DNA of 64,000 nucleotides from contig LFLB01000002.1 of NCBI GenBank assembly GCA_001543005.1, positions 123,281 to 187,280 of the forward strand, written 5' to 3'. The stretch comes from Candidatus Spongiihabitans thiooxidans (lineage in GTDB: Bacteria > Pseudomonadota > Gammaproteobacteria > Arenicellales > Poriferihabitantaceae). This document shows positions 56,115-64,000 of this stretch, piece after piece. Position numbers and translations under genes: made by a program. The notes under the pieces are model-generated. The model was given only the letters and a program-made list of their open reading frames with translations. It made no database searches and was not told where the DNA came from. Every line of letters begins with the position of its first letter. The first letter of the stretch is position 1.

Positions 56115-57340
56115 GTTTTATGACCTGGCTGGACGATAGATTTCCAGCAACGAAAGTTACTCGGGAGCATTTAACCGAATATTACGCGCCAAAAAACTTT
56201 AATTTTTGGTACTTTTTCGGCAGCCTGGCATTGATGGTTCTTGTTTTGCAGATCGTCACCGGTGTATTGCTGGCGATGAACTACAAGCCCGATGTCGAGC
56301 TGGCGTTTGCGTCGGTCGAATATATTATGCGAGATGTATGGGGCGGGTGGTTTATACGTTATATGCACTCCACCGGCGCGTCATTGTTTTTCGTTGTGAT
56401 TTACCTGCATATGTTTCGCGGGTTGCTGTATGGGTCTTACCGGAAACCAAGAGAGTTGATTTGGCTATTCGGTATGGTCATATTTCTTGCAATGATGGCA
56501 TCAGCCTTTTTCGGTTACCTGTTGCCTTGGGGGCAGATGTCGTTTTGGGGTGCTCAGGTAATTGTAAATCTATTTGAAACCCTGCCTTTTGTCGGTAGCG
56601 CATTGTCTGAATGGATTCGCGGCGACTATGTAATTTCGGATGCCACCCTAAATCGGTTTTATGCTTTTCACTATTTAATTCCGTTTATTTTAGTAGGGCT
56701 GGTTTTTCTTCACATCGTCGCCTTGCATAAAGTCGGGTCCAACAATCCTGATGGCATTGAAATTAAAAACGGACCTAAAGGAAACAAATGGAGTGCGGAT
56801 GCTCCCGCAGACGGCATTCCGTTTCATCCTTATTACACCGTTAAGGACATTATGGGGACGGTGGTATTTATGGCGATTTTCTTCGCCATCGTATTCTTTG
56901 TTCCAGAAATGGGCGGTTACTTTCTTGAACAACCTAACTACGAGCCGGCAAATCCGCTAAAAACACCGGATCATATTGCCCCAGTGTGGTATTTCACGCC
57001 GTACTATGCAATTTTGCGTGCCATCCCGAGCGCATTTGGCACTCAGGTTTGGGGCGTGTTGGCGATGTTTGCTTCAATTGCGGTGTTTTTCTTCCTGCCG
57101 TGGTTGGATCGCAGCCCGGTCAAATCCATTCGCTATAAAGGCTGGATATTCAAGTCCTGGCTTGCGGTATTCGTGGTTTCCTTTGTGATACTAGGGTATC
57201 TGGGCACTCAACCGCCCGGCGGGTCTCGAACGTTGCTTGCTCAAATTTTTACTGCTTCGTATTTTGCGTTTTTCTTGCTGATGCCGATTTATAGCAAAAT
57301 GGATAAAACCAAGCCTGTGCCAGAGAGGATTACCGAATGA
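56111..57340 (+). CDS. petB: Cytochrome b subunit of the bc1 complex
   Basis: The 409-residue membrane protein binds hemes bL and bH. Heme ligand His are in RYMHSTGASLFFVVIYLHMF and YAFHYLIPFILVGLVFLHIV; about eight helices are visible. The Qo-site motif, PEWY in most cytochromes b, is PVWY here (IAPVWYFTPYYAILR). The Glu-to-Val form is known from some beta- and gammaproteobacteria, from memory. Overlaps petC by 4 bp (ATGA). Confidence 0.97.
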   Translation: MSFMTWLDDRFPATKVTREHLTEYYAPKNFNFWYFFGSLALMVLVLQIVTGVLLAMNYKPDVELAFASVEYIMRDVWGGWFIRYMHSTGASLFFVVIYLHMFRGLLYGSYRKPRELIWLFGMVIFLAMMASAFFGYLLPWGQMSFWGAQVIVNLFETLPFVGSALSEWIRGDYVISDATLNRFYAFHYLIPFILVGLVFLHIVALHKVGSNNPDGIEIKNGPKGNKWSADAPADGIPFHPYYTVKDIMGTVVFMAIFFAIVFFVPEMGGYFLEQPNYEPANPLKTPDHIAPVWYFTPYYAILRAIPSAFGTQVWGVLAMFASIAVFFFLPWLDRSPVKSIRYKGWIFKSWLAVFVVSFVILGYLGTQPPGGSRTLLAQIFTASYFAFFLLMPIYSKMDKTKPVPERITE

Positions 57341-58164
57341 AAAAATCGCCAGGAGCGATTTTTCGCGAGCGAAGCGAGTTCGCCAGAACGCGTATCAGGG
57401 ATGATACGCGCAAAAAGTTAATCTTGCCTCTGGTTTTAATGATGGCTTTAATGACAAGCGGGATTTCCGCTTTTGCGGCTGAAGAATCGAATGGAATACT
57501 GGAGCCTGTCGAAGTTTCATTGCGGGATAAGGTATCGTTGCAAAATGGCGCCAAGTTGTTTGTGAATTATTGCATGTCGTGCCACAGTGCCAAATTTATG
57601 CGCTACAACCGCATGGCAGCCGACTTGGAAATTCCAGAACAATTAGTTGAGAGCAATATGATTTTCACTGGTGGAAAGATTGGCGATGCCATGACCACCA
57701 CCCTGTCTAAAGAGGCGGGTGAACAATGGTTTGGTGTGTCGCCACCGGATTTGTCATTGATCGGCAAGCTTCGAGACCCCGAATGGTTGTATGGTTATCT
57801 GAGGTCATTCTATATTGATGACAGTACTAAGACTGGCTGGAATAATCTGGTTTTTCCGAATGTCGCTATGCCGCATGTGCTTTATGAATTGCAGGGAATC
57901 CAGAAGGCGATTTTCACTTCCATGACCGATCAGAACGGCAATAGTCGCGAAGTTTTTGATAGTTTCGAATTAGTTAGCGCAGGAAAAATGAATGCCGATG
58001 AGTATGACCATGCGATGCGAGATTTAACTAATTTTCTGTATTACATGGGCGAACCCGCGCGCATGGTGCGCATTAAATATGGGATCTGGACAATGTTGTT
58101 TCTAGTGGTATTAGGCGTGCTGGCATTTCTGCTTAAGAAGGAATATTGGCGGGATATTGATTAG
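57337..58164 (+). CDS. petC: Cytochrome c1 subunit of the bc1 complex, with N-terminal repeat insertion
   Basis: A c-type heme protein with a C-terminal membrane anchor, 275 residues. NYCMSCHSAKFMRYN is the CxxCH heme site, and GIWTMLFLVVLGVLAFLLKK the anchor. ATG 57337 overlaps the petB stop and has GAGAGGA just upstream. After MKK, 22 residues (SPGAIFRERS, EFARTRIRDDTR) come from a palindromic DNA repeat, and only then does KKLILPLVLMMALMTSGISA, the real signal peptide, follow. Before insertion the start would have been MKKLILPLVLM. The signal peptide therefore has an unusually long charged n-region. Confidence 0.96.
   Translation: MKKSPGAIFRERSEFARTRIRDDTRKKLILPLVLMMALMTSGISAFAAEESNGILEPVEVSLRDKVSLQNGAKLFVNYCMSCHSAKFMRYNRMAADLEIPEQLVESNMIFTGGKIGDAMTTTLSKEAGEQWFGVSPPDLSLIGKLRDPEWLYGYLRSFYIDDSTKTGWNNLVFPNVAMPHVLYELQGIQKAIFTSMTDQNGNSREVFDSFELVSAGKMNADEYDHAMRDLTNFLYYMGEPARMVRIKYGIWTMLFLVVLGVLAFLLKKEYWRDID
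57346..57411. repeat. 66 bp palindromic repeat inserted in frame in petC
   Basis: Starts and ends within AAAAA tracts (57340-57345 and 57412-57416). It holds the hairpins AAAAATCG-7-CGATTTTT (57341-57363) and CGCGTATC-6-GATACGCG (57389-57410). The length is divisible by three, so the petC frame is kept. Its second hairpin matches the element upstream of yejA in reverse orientation. It fits a small non-autonomous mobile palindrome that can be translated, comparable in principle to Rickettsia palindromic elements but not related to them by sequence as far as I can tell. Confidence 0.8.
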
Positions 58165-58191
58165 AACACCACAATAATTACGCCTGCTTTA

Positions 58192-58230
58192 AAATATTTT
58201 AAGGTCTTGACTAGATTAAGACCGATATTT
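58192..58230 (+). terminator. Probable rho-independent terminator of petABC
   Basis: GGTCTT, 9-base loop, AAGACC, extended outwards by AAATAT and ATATTT and followed by AATTTCTTTT. It lies 27 bp after the petC stop. Confidence 0.55.
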
Positions 58231-58282
58231 AATTTCTTTTCCCTTAACGACTGAATTAATTACCTACCCGCTTAAACATAAA

Positions 58283-58918
58283 ATGGGTTTGAACTTACTC
58301 CAAACAGACAAGCGCCCCGCTATGACACTATTGTCGGGCCCGCTTGATGTATTTAGTCATTGCTGTCGAATTGTTCTTCTGGAAAAGGGTATCGATTTTG
58401 GGGTGGAATATATATTTGCGGGCGACGACCCAGCAAAAATTGGCGAATACAATCCTTACGGTGAGACCCCAACCCTGATCGATCGAGATGTGGCGCTATA
58501 CGGCATGTGGGTGATTATCGGATATCTTGATGAGCGCTTTCCACATCCGCCGATGATGCCTGCTGATCCTATAAGCCGCGCCAAAACCCGTTTGATGGTT
58601 TCCCGTTTAACGCGGGATTGGTTACAACCTGTGTGTAATTTAGGCGAAACCAGTACGCCCAAGCCTTCCGTAGCATTGCGAAAAAGCCTGCACGACGGAC
58701 TGCTGGCGTTGTCACCTATTTTTTCTAACCAACCCTATTTTCTTGGCGCCGCTTACACTTTGGTTGACGCTTATTTTGCGCCATTACTTTGGCGCTTGCC
58801 TGCATTGGGTATTGAACTGCCGAAACAGGCAGAGCCACTGATTGAATACGGTGAGCGTCTGTTTAAACGACCGGCATTTCATGCCAGTAGGAGCGATCAG
58901 GAAATTGAGTTGCGCTAG
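58283..58918 (+). CDS. sspA: Stringent starvation protein A (RNA polymerase-associated)
   Basis: A GST-fold protein that binds RNA polymerase during stationary phase. MTLLSGPLDVFSHCCRIVLL, EYNPYGETPTLIDRDVALYG and VIIGYLDERFPHPPMMPADP match SspA; LVDAYFAPLLWRLPALGIEL ends the C-terminal domain. 211 residues from 58283; ATG 58322 is a second candidate start. It lies between petABC and sspB, the conserved gammaproteobacterial order. Confidence 0.97.
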   Translation: MGLNLLQTDKRPAMTLLSGPLDVFSHCCRIVLLEKGIDFGVEYIFAGDDPAKIGEYNPYGETPTLIDRDVALYGMWVIIGYLDERFPHPPMMPADPISRAKTRLMVSRLTRDWLQPVCNLGETSTPKPSVALRKSLHDGLLALSPIFSNQPYFLGAAYTLVDAYFAPLLWRLPALGIELPKQAEPLIEYGERLFKRPAFHASRSDQEIELR

Positions 58919-58951
58919 TGCCTGGTTTCACAGTAATGGGAATCTCTAATA

Positions 58952-59437
58952 GTGGCGGGTAATAGTAACGGCGGCAAAAAGCAGCATCCGTCGCTGACGA
59001 CTAAACCATATCTAATGCGCGCGATCTATGAATGGGCGCTGGATAATGGATTTACCCCGCAAGTGCTGATTGCAACAGATCGATCTGGTGTGGTGGTGCC
59101 CAGGCAGTACGTTAAAGATAACCAGATTGTTTTGAATATCCACCCCCAATCCGTATCCGGGCTGGATCTTGGCAATGAGTTGTTATGGTGTTCCACCCGA
59201 TTTGCTGGCAAGTCGATGGAGATTACCGCACCAGTGTCTGCGGTTCTTGCAATTTATGCTCAAGAGAACGGGCAGGGAATTGTATTTCACGATGACGATA
59301 ATGGCATTACGCCACCAACAAACACGCCGTCAGCACCCCCAAAAACGCGGTCCAAAAAGAAGCCGCAATCAAAATTAAAGGCAAAGATGCTTGATGCAAA
59401 ACAATCCATGCCAGATCATTTGAAGCTGGTTAAATAA
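58952..59437 (+). CDS. sspB: ClpXP protease specificity-enhancing factor SspB
   Basis: Delivers ssrA-tagged peptides to ClpXP. The 161-residue product from a GTG start has TTKPYLMRAIYEWALDNGFT, PQVLIATD and the peptide-binding IVLNIHPQSVSGLDLGNELL and WCSTRFAG. The acidic and lysine-rich C-terminal tail (RSKKKPQSKLKAKM) is variable; the very end is the ClpX-binding module (PDHLKLVK). Confidence 0.96.
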   Translation: MAGNSNGGKKQHPSLTTKPYLMRAIYEWALDNGFTPQVLIATDRSGVVVPRQYVKDNQIVLNIHPQSVSGLDLGNELLWCSTRFAGKSMEITAPVSAVLAIYAQENGQGIVFHDDDNGITPPTNTPSAPPKTRSKKKPQSKLKAKMLDAKQSMPDHLKLVK

Positions 59438-59483
59438 ATTTTTCGGTATCACCGCCATCACTTGGACAGCGTACTCAAGGTAT

Positions 59484-59511
59484 CTTGAAAATTCCGGTTT
59501 AGTCCGCATTG
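59484..59511 (+). promoter_or_regulatory. Sigma-32-like promoter of hslVU
   Basis: CTTGAAA (59484-59490), a 13-base spacer and CCGCATTG (59504-59511). This fits the sigma-32 consensus CTTGAAA-N11-16-CCCCATNT apart from one G in the C-run. The hslV start lies 39 bp downstream. The gene for sigma-32 is in this window (61602). Confidence 0.6.
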
Positions 59512-59549
59512 CATAGGATTCCGTGCCTCACTTTTAATTAAAACATATC

Positions 59550-60089
59550 ATGAAGCAATTCAGAGGGACCACAATACTGTCGGTTCGAAAGGGTAATCAG
59601 GTGGTTATCGGTGGAGACGGTCAGGTTTCCATCGGCAATACCATGATGAAAGGCAATGCCAAAAAGGTGCGGCGTTTATATCACGATCAAGTGCTGGCTG
59701 GCTTCGCTGGCGGCACCGCCGATGCGTTCACTTTATTTGAACGATTCGAAGGAAAACTGGAAAAACATCAGGGGCAATTAGTGCGTGCGGCGGTGGAGCT
59801 GGCTAAAGACTGGCGTACCGACCGGATGCTGAGGAGATTGGAGGCATTGCTGGCAGTTGCCGACCAAGAAGCGTCTCTGATTATATCCGGCAATGGTGAT
59901 GTGATTGAACCCGAGCATGGGGTTATGGCTATTGGTTCAGGAGGAGATTACGCAAAGTCCGCGGCCTTAGCCCTGATAGAAAATACCAAATTGTCAGCTA
60001 AGGAAATTGTTGAAAAAAGTTTAGGAATTGCCGGAAAAATATGTATTTACACCAACGATTATTTGACCATTGAGAGTCTTGATTACTAG
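59550..60089 (+). CDS. hslV: ATP-dependent protease subunit HslV
   Basis: Proteolytic core of the HslUV (ClpQY) protease. [20 protein letters not shown] is the mature N-terminus with catalytic Thr, preceded by a 6-residue propeptide (MKQFRG); [40 protein letters not shown] and [17 protein letters not shown] are family motifs. 179 residues is normal. hslU begins 29 bp downstream. Confidence 0.98.
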   Translation: MKQFRGTTILSVRKGNQVVIGGDGQVSIGNTMMKGNAKKVRRLYHDQVLAGFAGGTADAFTLFERFEGKLEKHQGQLVRAAVELAKDWRTDRMLRRLEALLAVADQEASLIISGNGDVIEPEHGVMAIGSGGDYAKSAALALIENTKLSAKEIVEKSLGIAGKICIYTNDYLTIESLDY

Positions 60090-60118
60090 CCTTGATATTA
60101 GCAGCGGAACATAGATAG

Positions 60119-61444
60119 ATGACTGAAATGACCCCACGGGAAATTGTCCAAGAGCTCGACAAACATATTATTGGGCAGAAAGACGCTAAACGCGCCGTTG
60201 CCATAGCACTTCGAAATCGGTGGAGAAGAATGCAGATTGCACAAGATGATTTGCGCACTGAAATAACCCCGAAAAATATTTTAATGATTGGGCCGACCGG
60301 TGTCGGAAAAACCGAAATCTCACGTCGTCTTGCGCGGCTTGCCAAAGCGCCTTTTATCAAAGTCGAAGCGACCAAATTCACTGAAGTTGGCTATGTCGGT
60401 CGGGAAGTGGATTCAATTATTCGTGATCTGGTGGATATGTCATTGAAGATGACCAGAGAGCAAGCTGTTGAGAAAGTAAAAGCTCATGCGGAAGATGCTG
60501 CGGAAGAACAAATTCTGGACATCTTATTGACGCCTGCGCGCGGCGAACCGGCAGATGAGGATAGTGCTGGCCGTCAACGATTTCGTAAATTGCTCAGGGA
60601 AGGCAAATTAAATGACAAGGAAATTGAAATCGAAGTCAGTAATCCGTCTGTTGGTGTGGAAATTATGGCCCCCCCGGGCATGGAGGACATGACCAACCAA
60701 TTACAGGAAATGTTTCAAAACATGGGCGGTCAAAAGACACGCCACCGAAAAACCAGGGTCGAAGAAGCCCTTAAGTTGGTTACCGAAGAAAAAGCATCCA
60801 AACTCATCAATGAAGAAGAAATCAAAATGCAAGCCCTGGAAAATGTCGAACAGAATGGCATCGTGTTTCTGGATGAAATAGACAAAATTGTGAGTCGTTC
60901 GGTTCATGGACATAGCGGTGCGGATGTGTCCCGGGAAGGCGTGCAACGGGACTTGTTGCCGTTGATTGAAGGTTCTACGATTTCAACAAAATATGGCATG
61001 GTAAAAACTGATCACATTTTGTTTATCGCCTCAGGGGCATTCCAACTGGTCAAACCGTCGGATTTAATCCCGGAGTTACAGGGTCGATTGCCGATTCGAG
61101 TTGAATTAAAAGCGCTTACCTCCGGCGACTTTGTACGTATCCTTACCGAGCCGGATGCTTCGCTTACCGAGCAATACCAGGCATTGATGAACACCGAAGG
61201 CGTGCAGCTCGAGTTTACCGATGAAGGTATAAATCGAATTGCTGAAGTTGCATGGCAAGTCAACGAACAAACGGAAAATATCGGTGCCCGTCGGTTGCAT
61301 ACAGTGATGGAGAGACTACTCGAAACAATTTCCTTTGAGGCGGCAGACAAATCGGGGCAATCGGTTAATGTCGATGTTGATTATGTCAATCTTTATTTGC
61401 AGGATTTGGCAGATGATCAGGATTTATCCAGGTATATTTTGTAA
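60119..61444 (+). CDS. hslU: HslU ATPase subunit of the HslUV protease
   Basis: AAA+ unfoldase. [26 protein letters not shown] opens the protein; [19 protein letters not shown] is Walker [10 protein letters not shown] Walker B, and [18 protein letters not shown] and [19 protein letters not shown] the sensor regions. The intermediate domain lies at about 110-240. The C-terminus (LSRYIL) is the HslV-activating tail. Confidence 0.98.
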   Translation: MTEMTPREIVQELDKHIIGQKDAKRAVAIALRNRWRRMQIAQDDLRTEITPKNILMIGPTGVGKTEISRRLARLAKAPFIKVEATKFTEVGYVGREVDSIIRDLVDMSLKMTREQAVEKVKAHAEDAAEEQILDILLTPARGEPADEDSAGRQRFRKLLREGKLNDKEIEIEVSNPSVGVEIMAPPGMEDMTNQLQEMFQNMGGQKTRHRKTRVEEALKLVTEEKASKLINEEEIKMQALENVEQNGIVFLDEIDKIVSRSVHGHSGADVSREGVQRDLLPLIEGSTISTKYGMVKTDHILFIASGAFQLVKPSDLIPELQGRLPIRVELKALTSGDFVRILTEPDASLTEQYQALMNTEGVQLEFTDEGINRIAEVAWQVNEQTENIGARRLHTVMERLLETISFEAADKSGQSVNVDVDYVNLYLQDLADDQDLSRYIL

Positions 61445-61538
61445 TTGGCAGATAGGTGCCGTCCCGACCGAGCGCAACCCGTTGTTAAAATATTAGATAT
61501 TGAAAAGATAAAATAATTTATTGGAACTTCCCTAAATA

Positions 61539-61565
61539 TTAGCACTCTACTTGAACGAGTGCTAA
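61539..61565. promoter_or_regulatory. CIRCE element (HrcA operator) upstream of rpoH
   Basis: TTAGCACTC (61539-61547), a 9-base spacer, GAGTGCTAA (61557-61565). Both arms match the CIRCE consensus (TTAGCACTC-N9-GAGTGCTAA) without mismatch. It lies 36 bp before the rpoH start and overlaps a promoter-like -35 box. HrcA should repress rpoH here and release it on heat shock. hrcA is not in the window. Confidence 0.95.
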
Positions 61566-61580
61566 AATTGGTTTTAATCT
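61551..61580 (+). promoter_or_regulatory. Possible rpoH promoter overlapping CIRCE
   Basis: TTGAAC (61551-61556, inside the CIRCE spacer), 18-base spacer, TAATCT (61575-61580). Bound HrcA would cover the -35 region. The -10 is weak. Confidence 0.4.
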
Positions 61581-61601
61581 GAAACTAGAGAATCTTAAAC
61601 T

Positions 61602-62462
61602 ATGCCCCAAAGCTTACCTGTCGCAATTGATTTGTCGACTGGCGATAACCTGACAACTTATATGCGCGCTGTAAATGCGGCGCCCATTTTATCTGCACAA
61701 AGGGAGCGTGAACTGGCGTTGCGATATCACAATGAAGGTGATTTGGAAGCGGCCCGGGAACTGGTAATGTCTCATCTTCGCTATGTCGTCAAAGTAGCGA
61801 GAGGGTTTATGGGTTATGGATTACCCCTTCCTGATTTAATTCAGGAAGGCAGTATCGGCTTGATGAAAGCGGTCAAACGATTTGACCCTGGTCGAGATGT
61901 TCGTCTGGTATCGTTTGCGGTACATTGGATTCGCGCCGAGATTTACGATTATGTGCTTCGTAATTGGCGTATGGTCAAGGTTGCCACTACAAAAGCGCAA
62001 CGAAAGCTTTTCTTTAACCTGAGAAAAAGCAGAACTCGGCTGGGCTGGATGAACAATGAAGAAGTTAGCCAACTTGCCAAAGACCTTGACGTTGAAACTA
62101 AAACCGTTCGAGAGATGGAATTCCGGTTAAGTAGTACCGACGTTGCGTTTGATGCAATGGTTGATCAGGATGATGACGAGCGTTATTTGGCACCGTCACA
62201 ACATTTGGGCGATAGTCGTTATAATCCAGAGGTTCTGGTTAGCGGTAACGAGCAAACCAGCGAACGAAACCAGCAGTTAGCATCGGCACTGACCGAGTTG
62301 GATGAGCGTAGCAAAGACATTGTGACTCGGCGTTGGTTAAGTGATGACAAACCGACGTTGCATAAGTTGGCTGATGAGTATGGCATCTCGGCTGAAAGAA
62401 TTCGTCAAATTGAAAAACGCGCCATGGAAAAAATGAAAAAGGTGATTTCTATTCAGGTATAA
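61602..62462 (+). CDS. rpoH: RNA polymerase sigma-32 factor RpoH
   Basis: Heat-shock sigma factor, 286 residues. Region 2 is RYVVKVARGFMGYGLPLPDL, IQEGSIGLMKAVKRFDPGRD and RLVSFAVHWIRAEI; the RpoH box QRKLFFNLRKSR distinguishes it from other sigma factors; region 4 is TLHKLADEYGISAERIRQIEKRAMEKM. It is placed after hslVU, a heat-shock operon it would itself transcribe. Expression is probably under HrcA control through the CIRCE site upstream. Confidence 0.98.
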   Translation: MPQSLPVAIDLSTGDNLTTYMRAVNAAPILSAQRERELALRYHNEGDLEAARELVMSHLRYVVKVARGFMGYGLPLPDLIQEGSIGLMKAVKRFDPGRDVRLVSFAVHWIRAEIYDYVLRNWRMVKVATTKAQRKLFFNLRKSRTRLGWMNNEEVSQLAKDLDVETKTVREMEFRLSSTDVAFDAMVDQDDDERYLAPSQHLGDSRYNPEVLVSGNEQTSERNQQLASALTELDERSKDIVTRRWLSDDKPTLHKLADEYGISAERIRQIEKRAMEKMKKVISIQV

Positions 62463-62519
62463 CAAGCCCTGATATGTCCTGAGTATGTCCTGAAAGTATT
62501 GCACGAAGCCGGGCTTGTT
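62461..62519 (+). terminator. Possible rpoH terminator
   Basis: AACAAGCCC (62461-62469) and GGGCTTGTT (62511-62519) are perfect 9 bp arms separated by 41 bases; the second arm can instead pair locally (AAGCC-G-GGCTT, 62506-62516). No T-run of length, so strength is uncertain. Confidence 0.4.
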
Positions 62520-62827
62520 TGATATTTGGGCTTATCAATTACGATATCGAGATCGGGTTAAAACAGTGATTCGGAGATAGACGGATTGTCACTGGAAGCG
62601 CCCTCACTTTCCGAAGATTCGATCATAGGAATTTGAATATCGTGAAGGTCAGATTAAAGAGTGCGGGTTTAATCATAGTAATTTCCTGAATAAAACACTT
62701 GATTGGCACTAGACTGCTTAAGAACCGAAACTTACCGTTTCTTTACGCAATGGAACTTTGCGCCGACTTTGCCCGAGGATCTTATTTAGTTTGTATAGGC
62801 TAGACTACCTTAGTTGTAACTGGTGAT
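62463..62827. other. Intergenic region between rpoH and the MFS gene
   Basis: 365 bp. Left end holds the inverted repeat above and a directly repeated TATGTCCTGA. The rest shows no gene. Its right end encodes, in frame with the MFS gene, only a few family-like residues (VVTGDVSAVG) before a stop, so the missing start of that gene is not present here. Confidence 0.5.
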
Positions 62828-63898
62828 GTGTCTGCTGTGGGGCAAGTGTTCATTGTCGCAATGGCTACCACCGTCCTGATTGGGCCGCTTCTGGGCGTGA
62901 TTATTGACAGATATAATCGGAAACATATTGTGATTGTCTCCCATCTCTCAATTGGCACAACTCTTCTTGCTCTTGGTTTCGCAATTCAGAAGTTCGAGGC
63001 GCTCCCTTTGTATTGGTTTTTCATAAGCGTTGCGATTGTGACTGTCTTTAGAAATCTCTACGAGGGTTCACATGATGGGATGTTACGTGCGAACGCTGGA
63101 AAGCAAAAATTGGTACATGTAGTAGCACGCTTTCGTGGAGTTCATCTGTTGGCAGCAGCAATCGGGACTGTTTTGACCGGTATCAGTATAGAAGTTTATT
63201 CTCCAACATTTGGATTTTCCATTGCGTTCCTATCATCACTATTTCTTGTCCTGACTGTTGTTTTTGTGAAAGGCGTTGTTATAAAGGAAAACGCGAAAGG
63301 TTTTTCAGGATTTATTCTAGATTTCAAAAGCGGTCTAGCACTTTTTCGAGACAATCAAAGCTTAAAGATACTAACAATCCTTGCAAGCGTTTCTCTTCCG
63401 ATCGGCCAGCTATCTAATGCAATTTTGTCATCTTTTATCAGAAACGACCTTGGACGTGGAAGTGATGCTTTCGGATATGTGGATGCAGCATGGCCAATTG
63501 GAGGCATGGCAGCAGCTCTACTGCTTAGTTTGGGGATTGGGGCAATATCCAAACCTAATATGGAATATTTATTTTCATTTTTTATTGGAATAGCTACAAT
63601 AACTTTTGCGTTCTGTGAATCTCTAACTTCCCTTGCGGTTATTCATGGAACAATGGGGCTTTTTGTATGGATGTGCCGCATTACAATTGATGGTCGGGTG
63701 CTTCAAATTTGTACCGAAGAAACAGTTGGTAGAACTCGAACGTATGTTAACGTAATGTTTAGTTTTTCAGCTGTTATTATGTGTTTTTCACCCACAATTA
63801 TCAAACTATCTTCGGCTGGCGGTTATTTTTTCATTTGGGGCGTTATAGTTGTTATTTGCTCTCTTTTACTCTTTCTTACACAAAAAATTAGAACATAA
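62828..63898 (+). CDS. MFS transporter, N-terminally truncated
   Basis: A 356-residue membrane protein of the major facilitator superfamily. From GTG 62828 it reads VGQVFIVAMATTVLIGPLLG and VIIDRYNRKHIVIVSH, the helix 2 and loop 2-3 motif (D-R-x2-R-K) of MFS exporters. The family normally has helix 1 and about 45 residues before this point; in frame, a stop lies at 62801. About eleven helices remain. It is either a pseudogene by 5' deletion or a shortened relic, and it has no good ribosome-binding site. The substrate is unknown. Confidence 0.7.
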   Translation: MSAVGQVFIVAMATTVLIGPLLGVIIDRYNRKHIVIVSHLSIGTTLLALGFAIQKFEALPLYWFFISVAIVTVFRNLYEGSHDGMLRANAGKQKLVHVVARFRGVHLLAAAIGTVLTGISIEVYSPTFGFSIAFLSSLFLVLTVVFVKGVVIKENAKGFSGFILDFKSGLALFRDNQSLKILTILASVSLPIGQLSNAILSSFIRNDLGRGSDAFGYVDAAWPIGGMAAALLLSLGIGAISKPNMEYLFSFFIGIATITFAFCESLTSLAVIHGTMGLFVWMCRITIDGRVLQICTEETVGRTRTYVNVMFSFSAVIMCFSPTIIKLSSAGGYFFIWGVIVVICSLLLFLTQKIRT

Positions 63899-64000
63899 AT
63901 GTTGCAAAAATTTATATACCCTTTATCACTGCTGTCCCATTAACTTTCACAGCAACGAGCATTGATTGCGATTGAAGCCGGGTGGGGTGGGTGGGTCGCC

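Noticed and set aside
63900..64000. End of an insertion sequence at the window edge
   Set aside because: The last 100 bases hold no clear inverted repeat or transposase codons; too little sequence to judge.

Overview
The window looks like a chromosomal segment of a gammaproteobacterium. Evidence: def-fmt-rsmB-trkA-trkH, petABC-sspAB, hslVU-rpoH, yejABEF, mutY and yggX all have gammaproteobacterial content and order. Base composition is moderate in the housekeeping blocks and clearly AT-richer in the defence genes. The genus cannot be named from the sequence alone. No phage, no full insertion sequence and no CRISPR array was seen.

Layout. (1) 1-7319: a type I restriction-modification locus on the + strand, with the end of hsdR, then hsdM and hsdS. 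It is interrupted by a Dcm-type cytosine methylase coupled to a GHKL (MORC/MutL-like) ATPase, by a VapBC-like toxin-antitoxin pair and by a frameshifted NYN-domain gene. (2) 7557-7824: tRNA-Glu and tRNA-Ala on the - strand. (3) 8123-14025: def, fmt, rsmB, trkA, trkH. (4) 14094-23347, - strand: a TolC-type channel, a Pcm-like methyltransferase, a class III aminotransferase, pyrD, a decayed pseudouridine-synthase fragment, purB, mnmA, a secreted protein, a NUDIX hydrolase and yggX. (5) 23471-36759, - strand: a 13 kb defence island set between mutY and yggX, which are neighbours in many gammaproteobacteria. It holds a PLD-SNF2 helicase, VapBC, a TSPPY DNA methylase, a protein with two GHKL domains, a receiver-like/HEPN-like protein, an Eco57I-class methylase, a DUF488 protein and one unknown. 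(6) 36776-43959: mutY, then yejABEF. (7) 44448-46117: a small type II R-M pair (HNH endonuclease and D12-class adenine methylase). (8) 46219-54365: a FAD oxidase, an AddA/AddB-like helicase-nuclease pair and phhB. (9) 54775-55500: an integron-type attC site and one or two cassette-like small genes. (10) 55503-62462: petABC, sspAB, hslVU and rpoH, the last with a perfect CIRCE operator. (11) 62828-63898: a 5'-truncated MFS transporter.

How the genes work together. Three separate R-M or R-M-like loci lie in 64 kb. Two of them use a GHKL ATPase, and both contain an RNAxAH sequence of HEPN type: at the C-terminus of the Dcm-linked ATPase, and in the receiver-like partner of the island ATPase. The island ATPase has an N-terminal MORC/Hsp90-type ATPase, a candidate phosphoacceptor His and a C-terminal histidine-kinase-type ATPase. 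The adjacent gene encodes a receiver-like domain joined to the HEPN-like helix. This suggests a phosphorelay that controls a nuclease inside a helicase-methylase system. The helicase, methylase and ATPase core resembles what I remember as the Hma type; the kinase-receiver-HEPN reading is inference.

Other points of note are a palindromic repeat that enlarges the petC signal peptide in frame and recurs before yejA, another repeat read in two frames inside the AddB-like gene, and the CIRCE-controlled rpoH next to hslVU with a sigma-32-like promoter.
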